From NCBI GenBank assembly GCA_041393015.1, contig JAWKKV010000009.1:62001-126000 (forward strand): DNA of 64,000 bases, read 5' to 3'. Position 1 is the first letter of the stretch, and each line of letters begins with the position of its first letter. The notes beneath the pieces were generated by a model. That model had not been told where the DNA came from, did not search any database, and saw only the letters and a list, made by a program, of their open reading frames with translations. The translations under genes and the position numbers were made by a program. The DNA comes from JAGQYH01 sp041393015. GTDB lineage: Bacteria > Bacteroidota > Bacteroidia > Chitinophagales > JADIYW01. Shown here one piece after another: positions 44,344 to 53,902 of the stretch.

Positions 44344-45318
44344 ATGATGACCACTTTTCAAAATTACCTAAAGGCAGTTATCCCTGCTATCGTATTCATT
44401 AGTATCTCCTCTTCTACTTTTTTAATGCCTTCATGTAAAAACGAGAACAAAGAGGCTGATATAGAAAAGATAGAAATCAAAGATGAAAATGTGGTCGAAA
44501 TCTTTACTAAAAACATGGAGTTTCAGCTATCCGACACCATCACTTCTGGATGGAATACGTTTCGTTATAACAACTTATCATCACAGACTCATTTTTTTCT
44601 AATAGAAAAGTATCCTGATGGAAAAACATTAGAAGATGCTAAAAACTATGTTGTGCCTTATTTCGCAAGCGGCATGAGACTTATTAATGAGGGTAAAGGA
44701 GAAGAAGCTATGGCCGAATTTGGGAAACTTCCTGAGTGGTATGGAGATGTTGTATTTTTAGGTGGCTCAGGTTTGGTTTCTGGCGGTGAAACAGGGGAAA
44801 CGATGATTCATTTAACGCCAGGATACTATTTAATAGAGTGTTACTTAAAAATGAGCAACGGAGAATTTCATAGCGCAATGGGAATGATAGACGAATTTGT
44901 AGTGTCTAATACTGATTCGGGTAACGAAGAATTGAAAGCTGACGCCTACATTGATATTTCTAGTGAAAATGGAATTATATTCCAAGACTCAATCGCTTCA
45001 GGAAAGCATATATTTTCTGTAACATTCAAAGATCAAATGGTGCATGAAAATTTTGTTGGCCACGATATTAACCTTGTAAAACTTAGTGAAGGTGCAGATA
45101 TAAAAGCTTTGGAAAGTTGGATGAATTGGACGGATCCAAAAGGATTGATAGAACCCACTCCAGAGGATTTTACTTTTTTAGGTGGTGTAAATGATATGCC
45201 TGCTGGAAGTCATGGTTACTTTATCGCCACACTTGAACCAGGAAACTATGCATTGGTATCGGAAGTGCCCAATACCATAAAAAAGAATATGCTTAAAACA
45301 TTTGAAGTTTATGAATAG
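44344..45318 (+). CDS. lipoprotein with two cupredoxin-like repeats
   Basis: The 324-residue product has a hydrophobic leader and MPSCKNEN (Cys near residue 31) as a likely lipidation site. The rest is a tandem duplication: FQLSDTITSGWNTFRYNN..HFFLIEKYPDGKTLED..FLGGSGLVSGGETGE..IHLTPGYYLIE in the first half matches IIFQDSIASGKHIFSVTF..HDINLVKLSEGADIKA..FLGGVNDMPAGSHGYF..ATLEPGNYALVSE in the second. Such beta-sandwich domains resemble cupredoxins, but Cu-binding residues are not conserved here. Surface or periplasmic; function is unknown. Confidence 0.75.
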   Translation: MMTTFQNYLKAVIPAIVFISISSSTFLMPSCKNENKEADIEKIEIKDENVVEIFTKNMEFQLSDTITSGWNTFRYNNLSSQTHFFLIEKYPDGKTLEDAKNYVVPYFASGMRLINEGKGEEAMAEFGKLPEWYGDVVFLGGSGLVSGGETGETMIHLTPGYYLIECYLKMSNGEFHSAMGMIDEFVVSNTDSGNEELKADAYIDISSENGIIFQDSIASGKHIFSVTFKDQMVHENFVGHDINLVKLSEGADIKALESWMNWTDPKGLIEPTPEDFTFLGGVNDMPAGSHGYFIATLEPGNYALVSEVPNTIKKNMLKTFEVYE

Positions 45319-45563
45319 TAATTAAGAGATTTTTTTTGTCTTACAAAATGCGGTTATTCATCTACTAGTGTTCTAAAAATTAGAATTGATAAATTCAAAT
45401 AAGAATTTTAGAAATGCAACACATTCCTAAATTATAGCTATTTCTAACGCTAGTTTATTTCACAGCACAATTAACTAACTTTTGATTTTTGTTACTGTCT
45501 TTTCCTTAATTTAGAGGATTGATTCAATTATTCAGTTATGCCTTTCATTCAATTCTTGCCTTT

Positions 45564-48500
45564 ATGAAACATCGTTTATTTATTTTAATCCCTTGTTTTT
45601 GCCTTTTATTCCTTAGCTATACTTCTTTTGCTCAAAACGTACAAGAGCCAAAACTCTCTAGTCTTAAACAAGGTCAACTACTCAACGGTTTTAAAGCTAC
45701 TGCTTTGTACCTCAATGATGCCAACCAACCCATGGGAGGAAGATTTATGCATCAAAAGACTGGCTTTACTTTGGATCTTCTTCAAATAGAATCAGTGCCG
45801 CAAACCTATATATGGGTTAACTCTTTACCGTTGTCTAACAAAGGCGAACCGCATACTCAAGAACATTTACTCATCTCCAAAGGAAACAAAGGGCGTTCGT
45901 TGAATACCCGAGAAGGCATGTCGCTAGCGAATTCCAATGCTTTTACTGTACAGACCTATACTGCTTATCATTTTAATACCGCCGCCGGTGGGGATGTTTT
46001 TTATGAATTATTTGAAGGCTATCTCGATGCCTTACTGTATCCGGATTATACTGATGAAGAAGTACACCGTGAAGTATGCAATTGGGGTGTAGCAGAAGAT
46101 GCTGCGACCAAACAGCTAAGTTTAGAGGAGAAAGGAGCTGTCTACAATGAAATGAAAACCTCCACGAATAATCTTTATCGACAGGCTTATGATGCCGTTG
46201 GCAAATTGCTATATGGCAATGATCATCCTATGTCGTTCAATGCCGGTGGACACCCTGATGACATCAGAATATTGGACGCTAAAACCATTAAACATTTTCA
46301 CGACCTGAATTATCATCTAGGGAATATGGGCGCCATTACCGCATTGCCTAAAACTATGCAGCTTGGAACCGTATTGGAAACAATGGATTATTTGTTAAAC
46401 AAGCTGGAACCATCAGTTGAAAAACATGAGTATAATAATAATTTGCCACCACCCAATCCAGGATTAGAAGGAACAATAGAAATTGTTGAATATCCGAGTA
46501 ATAATGCACAAGATCCAGGATTGATGCTATTGGCTTATCCAGCGGTGCTTTCACTCAGTGCCAAAGAGGAGTTAATGCTTAACGTTTTCCTTTCTGTATT
46601 TGCCGGCGATCCAAGTACGAACCTGTACAAAAAATTTATTGATAGTGAAACCAAAGAAATTGATTTAGGTGCACAAGGATTATATGCCTATGCAGAAAAC
46701 GAACAAGGACAACCGGTTTTTATCGGTATTACCGATATGGATGCCGCTCAACTTACAAAAGAAAAGGCGGTGTTAGTAAGACAAAAGATTCAAGAAGAAT
46801 TAAAACGTATTGCCTCCTTTAAAGATGGCTCAGAGGAGTTAAAAAATTTTAATGAACGCTTCAAAAATAACCTAACAGATTATCAACGCTCGCTTGCTAA
46901 ATTCACCAACACACCACCAAAGTTTGGCTATCGAAAAACTTATGAAGATTGGTACCTGCAATTGGCTGAAATGACCAAACTAGAAGATTTTGAAAAATCA
47001 ATCATACTTAAACCACAGTTTGAAGAAATAAACAAAAAGTTGGCTACCGGAAAAAACTTTTGGGGTGGATATTTTGATCAATGGCATTTGATCAATACAT
47101 CTCCTTTTGTAGTGATGACCAAAGCCAGTACCACTTTACTTGCGGAGCAGGATAACGCAGCTAAAGCAAGAGCTAATGAGGAGTTAGAAGCATTGAAAGC
47201 GAAGTACAATGTAACCGACGACCAAGAAGCCATTCGCCTTTATAAAGCCGAATATGATGCCAATACAGCGGAACTCGAAAAACTAGAAGAAGCCAATACT
47301 GTAAAATTCATTGACCATCCCCCACTTACGCTAGATGATCAACTTGATTTTAAAACGATGATGCTTTCAAATGAAATTCCACTGGTAGCGTCAACTTTTA
47401 ACAACATGACAAGTGCTAGCACCGGCATTGCCCTTCGATTAGATAATATAGCATCTGATAAATTGGTTTACCTCTCTATGTTTCCTGAACTACTGTCAGA
47501 AACAGGAATAATAAAAGATGGTAAGGCGATTTCTTATGAAGATATGACGCAGCAACAACGGCAAGAAATATTGAGTCTAGACTGTTATTACAACACCAAT
47601 TTTAGCAATAACAGAGTGGAACTAGTAGTAAAAGGCGCAGGCAACAATGTAACAGAAGCTCAGCAATCTGTCCAATGGATGAATGATGTATTACAAGCAC
47701 CCAATTGGACTTTAGAAAATATCTCACGAATGCGCGATTTAGTTAACCAAGTATTGAATAATAAAAGAAAAACCATGCAACAACGGGAAGAAGCATGGGT
47801 AAATGATCCCGCTGCTGCTTATCGTGTACAGGATAGTCCATTATTACTGACGACCTCTTCTTTCTTAACGGCAGCACATAATATTCACCGACTTCGTTGG
47901 ATGCTTATGGATGCCGGTGATGCCAATGAAAGTAAAGCCATCGTCGCCTTTTTTGATACAATGGAGAATGTAAAGGCAGGAAAAGAAGACCTACAATTTT
48001 TAATTAAAGAAATTCTGGGCTCCGATACTACAAATGTGACGATACCTTCCGTAGTAGAAGATGCTTTACAGGAATTTGAAACCTTAAATGACAAATCAAA
48101 ACAAATAGCTAAAGAAGCGGTAAAAGATCTCGAACAAATTATGAACGAAATTCCGGAAGCGTCATTGGCTGCAGACTGGCAATACCTTTGCCACCAAATG
48201 AAAAACGATCTATTACAAACGCCTCAAAAAACACTTTCTGATCTCAATGAAGTTAGGAAAGCATTACTCCATACCGATAATGCAAGAATGTTTGTGATTG
48301 GCTCGAAAGCTACTCAGGATGCCTTGCAGAAAAACATCAATGAATTGATAGCTGGACTTTCTAATACTGCTACAACAAAAATTAATTATTCAAACGAAAA
48401 AATAATTGATGAACGGTTGAAGCAAAGATTGGGTGTCTCGGAGAATCCTGTTTTCGTAGGTTTGGTTAACCCCAATTCGGCCACCGGTGTCTTCCTCAAT

Positions 48501-49133
48501 TCAGCGCCAATGATTACCTATCAAGATACTAGTCGTGAAGAGTTATTGCAATTTTTAGCAGCACAGTTATTTGCCGGAGGCGGAAAAAACAGTGTATTTA
48601 CTAAAACGACAGGTGCAGGATTATCTTACAGCACTGGAGTAGGCGCCTCTCCGGGAAGTGGACAGTTCAGATATTATGCAGAACGCACACCGCTTTTACC
48701 ACAAACGCTAAGCTTTGTGATTGATGAACTTAAACGCGCTCCAAATGATCCTGCTATGAGTGAGTACATCATCTCAATGTCAGTAAGAGCTAGCCGTGCA
48801 TCAGGTGATTACGAATCAAGAGGTGAAGCTATGGCAGCAGATATTGCTGATGGCACTACGCCGGAAGTAGTAAGCGCCTTCCGCAAAGCTATTCTTGACT
48901 TGCGTAAAATGCCCGGTTTGATGGACGAAGTGTATAAATACAAAGATGCCGTTTACGAAAAAATATTACCCGGATATGGTATTAAAATGAAAGATGTGCC
49001 CGGCGGCAATTATTATGTCATTGGCTCAGAAAAGCAAATGGCGGCGTATGAAGCTTACCTTCAATCAAAAGATGGAGAGGATACAAATCTCTATCGCATA
49101 TACCCAAGAGATTATTGGATGATAGCGGAGTAA
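45564..49133 (+). CDS. exported M16-family zinc metallopeptidase (insulinase/PreP-like)
   Basis: The ATG at 45564 gives 1189 residues with a clear signal peptide (HRLFILIPCFCLLFLSYTSF..AQ); the earlier frame start at 45519 adds 15 non-signal residues. The inverted zinc motif HTQEH (near residue 96) and the downstream NEMK acid (EEKGAVYNEMKTS near 205) mark the active domain. The C-terminal half holds inactive M16-like domains ending with RIYPRDYWMIAE. Size and domain order fit PreP or M16C. It degrades peptides in the periplasm or at the surface. Confidence 0.85.
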   Translation: MKHRLFILIPCFCLLFLSYTSFAQNVQEPKLSSLKQGQLLNGFKATALYLNDANQPMGGRFMHQKTGFTLDLLQIESVPQTYIWVNSLPLSNKGEPHTQEHLLISKGNKGRSLNTREGMSLANSNAFTVQTYTAYHFNTAAGGDVFYELFEGYLDALLYPDYTDEEVHREVCNWGVAEDAATKQLSLEEKGAVYNEMKTSTNNLYRQAYDAVGKLLYGNDHPMSFNAGGHPDDIRILDAKTIKHFHDLNYHLGNMGAITALPKTMQLGTVLETMDYLLNKLEPSVEKHEYNNNLPPPNPGLEGTIEIVEYPSNNAQDPGLMLLAYPAVLSLSAKEELMLNVFLSVFAGDPSTNLYKKFIDSETKEIDLGAQGLYAYAENEQGQPVFIGITDMDAAQLTKEKAVLVRQKIQEELKRIASFKDGSEELKNFNERFKNNLTDYQRSLAKFTNTPPKFGYRKTYEDWYLQLAEMTKLEDFEKSIILKPQFEEINKKLATGKNFWGGYFDQWHLINTSPFVVMTKASTTLLAEQDNAAKARANEELEALKAKYNVTDDQEAIRLYKAEYDANTAELEKLEEANTVKFIDHPPLTLDDQLDFKTMMLSNEIPLVASTFNNMTSASTGIALRLDNIASDKLVYLSMFPELLSETGIIKDGKAISYEDMTQQQRQEILSLDCYYNTNFSNNRVELVVKGAGNNVTEAQQSVQWMNDVLQAPNWTLENISRMRDLVNQVLNNKRKTMQQREEAWVNDPAAAYRVQDSPLLLTTSSFLTAAHNIHRLRWMLMDAGDANESKAIVAFFDTMENVKAGKEDLQFLIKEILGSDTTNVTIPSVVEDALQEFETLNDKSKQIAKEAVKDLEQIMNEIPEASLAADWQYLCHQMKNDLLQTPQKTLSDLNEVRKALLHTDNARMFVIGSKATQDALQKNINELIAGLSNTATTKINYSNEKIIDERLKQRLGVSENPVFVGLVNPNSATGVFLNSAPMITYQDTSREELLQFLAAQLFAGGGKNSVFTKTTGAGLSYSTGVGASPGSGQFRYYAERTPLLPQTLSFVIDELKRAPNDPAMSEYIISMSVRASRASGDYESRGEAMAADIADGTTPEVVSAFRKAILDLRKMPGLMDEVYKYKDAVYEKILPGYGIKMKDVPGGNYYVIGSEKQMAAYEAYLQSKDGEDTNLYRIYPRDYWMIAE

Positions 49134-49322
49134 ATTTCATGTTTATTAAATAGCAACGGCACTTTAAGGCTTTATACACCATCAAGCTGATCACTAAAAG
49201 TCTTACGAGCTAACGTAACGGTATAAAAATATGTAGCATACAATTTGACTATTGGATTTTTTAAAATGATAAAGCAATTTGCCGCTTTTTGAAAAGATGA
49301 AATGTTTTACCTTTGACCTAAT

Positions 49323-49688
49323 ATGGAACAAGCAGACTTTTTAGAGCAATATGTATTTGCAGGATTGAAGAATAGAAACGATGGTTTTGATGACGCATCT
49401 GTGCATTATTTTTCGGAAGCAGATTTTGAAAGAGTATTGTATTGCGCTGCTTATTATGGCATTGGTATTTATACCATTAAAACATGGTTCAATGGTGAAT
49501 TTTATCCTGAAGCTAGCCATACCGATCGGAACAAAAAAGCAACCGATCAGAATTGGTACAATAAGGCACTAAAAACTTTTTCTCACAAGCAACCCGGCAT
49601 GCTTTATTCTGCTACCTACAAAGTTTCTAGTAAGCTATTGGCAAGAGAAAACATTGCTGCCGTTCCGGAAATGGATGAAGAAGAGTAA
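49323..49688 (+). CDS. small conserved-looking cytoplasmic protein, unknown
   Basis: The 121-residue product has no signal peptide: EQADFLEQYVFAGLKNRNDG, HYFSEADFERVLYCAAYYGI, GIYTIKTWFNGEFYPEASHT, and an acidic end EMDEEE. No known domain was recognised. TACCTTTG at 49308-49315 is a plausible -7 box just before the start, with TTTTTG (49286) upstream at a shorter spacing than ideal. Confidence 0.65.
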   Translation: MEQADFLEQYVFAGLKNRNDGFDDASVHYFSEADFERVLYCAAYYGIGIYTIKTWFNGEFYPEASHTDRNKKATDQNWYNKALKTFSHKQPGMLYSATYKVSSKLLARENIAAVPEMDEEE

Positions 49689-49953
49689 AATCTAGCCTAG
49701 TTAAAAACAAAAGATTTCTTTCTATTAGCGTCATTTGAGTATTTAAAAAAAAAGCTCCACCTATAAATTAACTATCAATCAGCTTTAAATTATTTTTTTG
49801 AATGATTTTCCACTCATTATTTAATCTGTAAAAAAAATCATATCTTCCCTTTTACAAAACAATGCATATGCCCTATATTTTTTAGATTAATTTCTATGCC
49901 CGGTTGATTCAATCATCTTAAAAAATTCACTTTAGTGATCTAAAATCAATATC

Positions 49954-50811
49954 ATGAAAAAAGCACTACTCTTAACCTTCATTTTTTCTTTTCTACTTTC
50001 CATAAATTCATCATTTACTCAGTCGTTTATTAATGGCGATTTTGAAGATAATTCAGCCGTGTCGTGTGAATACAATCTTACTGACATTCAATTTAACTCA
50101 AAGATCAACAATGTTGTCGCTTTTGGAAAAGCTTATCAAGGATCATATGTGGGTGAAGTAGATTTTCAAACAAACAATTGTTATTTAGATCCACAAAATG
50201 GAGATTGGTGTCTTGGACTTTCCACAGACACTACTCAATCATCTGACGCACTATCCATTGAGTTAACAGCTAATTTAACTGCCGGAAATGATTATGAGTT
50301 AACCTGCTATATTTATGGAAATACAGCTTATCGTGAAACCTTAGCTAATGTTGAAATAGGGGAATCAATGATTGATACTGCGTTTGGACAATTAATTTAT
50401 ACTGCGATACCTGATACAAATTCTTGGAAAGAGGTAAAGTTCGTGTTTACTGCTAATCAAAATTCATCCCATATTAGTGTGAGAACAAAGATAGGAATTC
50501 GAGGATGGACACAGATAGATAATTTCAGCATAAGACCGGCTACCACTACTGACATTGCTGAGCACAATTATGTCAAGTTGATGAAAGCATATCCTAACCC
50601 AACAGTTTCAAAAGTGATGGTAGATTTGGGGAAAAATATTAATACTGGATCAATTAAAATTTTAAATCTAAATGGTCAAGTACAATCCGTTCATGAGATC
50701 AATAACAACCAATTTCTGAGTCTAGACTTAAGCGATTTACCAACCGGAATATATTTCGCACAAGCTATATTTGACCAACAAAATGAAACCTTGCTTATTC
50801 ATAAACAATAG
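49954..50811 (+). CDS. type IX secretion cargo protein with C-terminal sorting domain
   Basis: The 285-residue product has a signal peptide (LLLTFIFSFLLSINSSF). A beta-sandwich, CBM-like domain lies in the middle (GDFEDNSAVSCEYNLTDIQF, SWKEVKFVFTANQNSSHISV, IRGWTQIDNFSIR). A T9SS C-terminal sorting domain follows: KAYPNPTVSKVMVDLG, SIKILNLNGQVQSV, LDLSDLPTGIYFAQAIF. The mature protein would be delivered to the cell surface. No catalytic residues were recognised, so a binding role is likely. The gap upstream (49689-49953) is AT-rich and empty. Confidence 0.88.
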   Translation: MKKALLLTFIFSFLLSINSSFTQSFINGDFEDNSAVSCEYNLTDIQFNSKINNVVAFGKAYQGSYVGEVDFQTNNCYLDPQNGDWCLGLSTDTTQSSDALSIELTANLTAGNDYELTCYIYGNTAYRETLANVEIGESMIDTAFGQLIYTAIPDTNSWKEVKFVFTANQNSSHISVRTKIGIRGWTQIDNFSIRPATTTDIAEHNYVKLMKAYPNPTVSKVMVDLGKNINTGSIKILNLNGQVQSVHEINNNQFLSLDLSDLPTGIYFAQAIFDQQNETLLIHKQ

Positions 50812-50945
50812 ATTTTCATTAGGTGTAGTAACCGTTCTTTTCTAAAACCATATTGTATCCTATTAATACAAAATATGGCGATTCAACAAATTGATTGTGA
50901 TTGTATAGCATAACTTACATTCTATAAAAATCAAGGCTAAAAGCT

Positions 50946-50978
50946 TTTGGAATTCTTAGTAAACAGCGTACATTAGTT
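50946..50978 (+). promoter_or_regulatory. sigma-A-type promoter with shared spacer, copy 2
   Basis: TTTG (50946-50949), 19 bp, TACATTAG (50969-50976). AAACAGCGTACATTAGTT at 50961-50978 is identical to 37458-37475. It lies about 67 bp before the lipoprotein start at 51045. Confidence 0.6.
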
Positions 50979-51044
50979 GCCCTATAGTCAATTTAAATTA
51001 TCGTGTTTTCTGGTGGGCACACAATTAAAAAAAGTCGTATTAAC

Positions 51045-51554
51045 ATGAAAAAAAAGTATTTATCAATTCTATTTGCGGCAGTGCTTTTTAGTTGTAATGA
51101 AAAAAAAGATATAAGTTCTATCAATCCGGAAAATTGGTCCAAACGAGCCATCGACTTGTCGTCTAAAGATTCTCTTGAATATGGCAAATCTTATTTATCT
51201 GTCTATTCTCAAATTTATAGCAATACAGAACATAGAACGCACAATTTGACGTCTATGATAAGTATGAGAAATATCAGTGAATCAGATACAATTTACCTTT
51301 TAAGAGCGGAATATTATGACACACACGGAAAATCTGTTAGAAAATATTTCAACTCGCCAATCTTTTTAGCCCCTATGGAAACAACGGAGATAATAATTGA
51401 CGAAATTGACGTTTCTGGTGGCACCGGTTCGAATTTTATATTTGAATGGAAAACACCTAAAAATTGTCCTGAACCATTGTTTGAGGGAATAATGACTTCA
51501 ACAATGGGACAACAAGGTTTGTCATTCACCACACTAGCCAAACGAATAGAATAA
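51045..51554 (+). CDS. DUF3124 lipoprotein
   Basis: The ATG at 51045 gives 169 residues starting KKKYLSILFAAVLFSCNEKK, with the lipidated Cys near residue 16. The body matches DUF3124: LSVYSQIYSNTEHRTHNLTS, MISMRNISESDTIYLLRAEY, YDTHGKSVRKYFNSPIFLAP, and the ending VSGGTGSNFIFEWKTP. The earlier frame start at 51003 adds residues unlike a signal. Probably an outer-membrane-attached protein of unknown role. Confidence 0.82.
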   Translation: MKKKYLSILFAAVLFSCNEKKDISSINPENWSKRAIDLSSKDSLEYGKSYLSVYSQIYSNTEHRTHNLTSMISMRNISESDTIYLLRAEYYDTHGKSVRKYFNSPIFLAPMETTEIIIDEIDVSGGTGSNFIFEWKTPKNCPEPLFEGIMTSTMGQQGLSFTTLAKRIE

Positions 51555-51619
51555 AAAGTTGAAAGAATACATTTCGTGAGTTAAAATACTGAAACTTTAG
51601 CTTTACACTATCCCAATTC

Positions 51620-52078
51620 CTACCTCAAATTTTCTTTCAAACGATATACTTTTCCCGATTCTTCTAACTCATCTCCTATATTATCGTCGTATTTAAAATT
51701 CTGAACTTGCCATGTGTCTTTCGGTTTGTAAAAGATAAAAGTAAATCGAAGAGGCTGCCGATCGTATTTAATCATATAACTCACCAATTTATAGCTTTCT
51801 CCAACACTTTTTTCAGTGATTAACTCATATCCATAATATTCTCCAACCAACTCTAAGAAACTAGCCAATTTAGTTTTTACACTGGCAATGCCATCTTTAT
51901 TTCGGTCCACCATCCATTTGTTTGTTCCAAAAATGTAATCAACGGCCGCTTGAGGCGATGCTTGATAACTGGTAAAGAATTTATCCAATATCTCTTCAGT
52001 GGTTGATTGTGCTTTCAAATGGCTCGTCGATAAAACTACCATCATTACTATTGTCATCAACCTAATTAATCTATTCAT
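51620..52078 (-). CDS. secreted hypothetical protein
   Basis: The 152-residue product has a signal peptide (RLIRLMTIVMMVVLSTSHLK..AQ). The mature region, EEILDKFFTSYQASPQAAVD, YIFGTNKWMVDRNKDGIASV and PLRFTFIFYKPKDTWQVQNF, resembles small NTF2-like or DUF4783-type exported proteins, but the match is not certain. It lies 52 bp downstream of the beta-helix gene on the same strand, so they may be co-transcribed. Confidence 0.7.
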   Translation of the reverse strand: MNRLIRLMTIVMMVVLSTSHLKAQSTTEEILDKFFTSYQASPQAAVDYIFGTNKWMVDRNKDGIASVKTKLASFLELVGEYYGYELITEKSVGESYKLVSYMIKYDRQPLRFTFIFYKPKDTWQVQNFKYDDNIGDELEESGKVYRLKENLR

Positions 52079-52130
52079 TTCGTTCGTTTTTAAATTAGCT
52101 AATTATAACATCCATTTTCCCACTCCCTTG

Positions 52131-53582
52131 TTATGGTTTTTGGCAACCTTTTCCATTCCAAGGCAAACTTCCTGCCGGCAAAGCTTCCTCTAATCCTAAT
52201 TTTGGTAAAAAGATTTCTGCATCCATACTTGTGTCCGCTGCTTGTAGGTTTAAGCCAAGCATACTTCTTAACTGATTCGCTCCCGAGTTACTGGCATGCA
52301 CAGAAGCGTCAACAGCTTCTCTTGAAACCTCCACACGAGAAGCGTAAATATTAGCCCATCTTTCTGCCACCGGCACAAGAATCAATTCGGCTTGATTTCC
52401 ATCGCTGTTTTGATCCAATAAACTAGATTCATCCAACAAATATTCCACCTTCATCATATCATTGATCTCCTTATAATCGTATTTTGAATTACCGGTAAAC
52501 AAATTATTGTTCATGATAACTTTCGATCCTTTATTGTAAACGCCACCCATATGTCCGAAACCAAAAACATTGTTTTCGATGGTAGCCGTTAAATACTTCT
52601 CTATGGCTAATGCATCACCGCCATAACTAGCTACTGCATCATGCTTCCAATTAAAAAGTGACGTATTATTACTCACTATAAACTTAGGCGTTAATGCCGC
52701 ATCCGAGCCGGTATAGCCCGATCTAAGTTGTATACCATAGCCTGTATTATTGATGCAAAAGTTGTTTTGAATGATACCGGTTGCCCCATGAAAAATACGC
52801 ACAGATAAAGCTCCTTCCGTAGGGGCTGTATTCATAATCACACAATTTTTTACCGTTACATTGGTGTATTTACTGGCAACAATCACTACGCCACCGGATT
52901 CCGGACTTGGGTTATGACCTGAATTAGGACTGGCTTGTCTTCGAATGGCTAGGTCCTTATCTTCATGGTATCTGTTGCGCGGTCCATTGTCAAATATGAT
53001 CCCATCAACTGTAATTTCCGATCCGGTGGATAATTGACCATTGCTCTCTCGTTGTTGATCGGTTCGGATATACAATCTTGGTGTGGTTAATTTCATGTAT
53101 TCATTGGTTCCGGTAAAGATGGTTTTGGTAGCGCCCCAAGGGTCTCGTTGGGTAAAAGACTCATCAAAACCACCATAAATTTTCACCGGCACATTTATCT
53201 CATCCGATCCTCTTCCACCCTTGCTTAAGTAAGTTCCTCCGGCAATATAAACCACATCATTTGGTTGTAAATGATGAATAATATTACCCAAGTCGCGAGC
53301 TGGTTTTTCGATGGTTCCCAACTGTCCAGAACCATTTGCAGCACTCACATACCATAAACGACCTTTGTTAGCAAATATTGGCGAGGTATTATTGCTTGCG
53401 CTAACCGTATTAGCGGAACTAGAAGATTTCTCATTGTTGCTGCTGTTACTGGATGAAGTAGTTGTTTCAGAATTGCCTTTAAAGGCAGCTTTCATTTTAC
53501 TAAAGGCGGATTGTCCAAAGCTTAAGTTGGAAATCAATAACAAACAAATGATGCCTAAACCGATTTTTTTAACTGTGTTCAT
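52131..53582 (-). CDS. secreted right-handed beta-helix protein
   Basis: The 483-residue product has a signal peptide (KKIGLGIICLLLISNLSFGQ), then a Ser/Asn-rich linker (residues ~38-65: TTSSSNSSNNEKSSSSANTV). The pectate-lyase-like helix starts with LWYVSAANGSGQLGTIEKPA and includes YIAGGTYLSKGGRG, ITVDGIIFDNGPRNRY, VTVKNCVIMNTAPTEGA, IIQNNFCINNTGYGIQLRSG and ATIENNVFGFGHMGGVYN. It may bind or cleave polysaccharide; catalytic residues were not identified. Confidence 0.85.
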   Translation of the reverse strand: MNTVKKIGLGIICLLLISNLSFGQSAFSKMKAAFKGNSETTTSSSNSSNNEKSSSSANTVSASNNTSPIFANKGRLWYVSAANGSGQLGTIEKPARDLGNIIHHLQPNDVVYIAGGTYLSKGGRGSDEINVPVKIYGGFDESFTQRDPWGATKTIFTGTNEYMKLTTPRLYIRTDQQRESNGQLSTGSEITVDGIIFDNGPRNRYHEDKDLAIRRQASPNSGHNPSPESGGVVIVASKYTNVTVKNCVIMNTAPTEGALSVRIFHGATGIIQNNFCINNTGYGIQLRSGYTGSDAALTPKFIVSNNTSLFNWKHDAVASYGGDALAIEKYLTATIENNVFGFGHMGGVYNKGSKVIMNNNLFTGNSKYDYKEINDMMKVEYLLDESSLLDQNSDGNQAELILVPVAERWANIYASRVEVSREAVDASVHASNSGANQLRSMLGLNLQAADTSMDAEIFLPKLGLEEALPAGSLPWNGKGCQKP

Positions 53583-53902
53583 AGTTGTAATTTTTTATCA
53601 ATAAGAGGATAGATGAATATAAAATGTGGTCATCTCATCATTTACAACATCTGTAAACAAACATAGTAGAATGTTCAGCGCATATTGTCACCCATTTAGA
53701 TGATATCACTTAACAAAGCAGATCTACAGTCAAGATTAGTTTTTATATTAGGGAGATAAATTAACTGATAGTTTAAAATCTTATAGAACTAAAAAATAAC
53801 CAAGTTCAAAAAATATAAATACAGTGTTTGCTCTATTTTGAATTAGCGATAGAAAGCCTTCAGAATATTAAAAGTCTAACGGATTCAATATATTAGTAAA
53901 CA
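53583..53902. other. 320-bp divergent intergenic region
   Basis: The gap separates the beta-helix gene (minus) from sdhC (plus). It is AT-rich, and the only clear element is the shared promoter box at 53867-53897, directly before sdhC. No gene was found in it. Confidence 0.55.
53867..53897 (+). promoter_or_regulatory. shared ~31-bp promoter box, copy 3, of sdhCAB
   Basis: ATTAAAAGTCTAACGGATTC then AATATATTAGT; -7-like TATATTAG at 53889-53896. The sdhC ATG is at 53903, only six bases after the box, so transcription from it would give a nearly leaderless mRNA. Confidence 0.55.
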
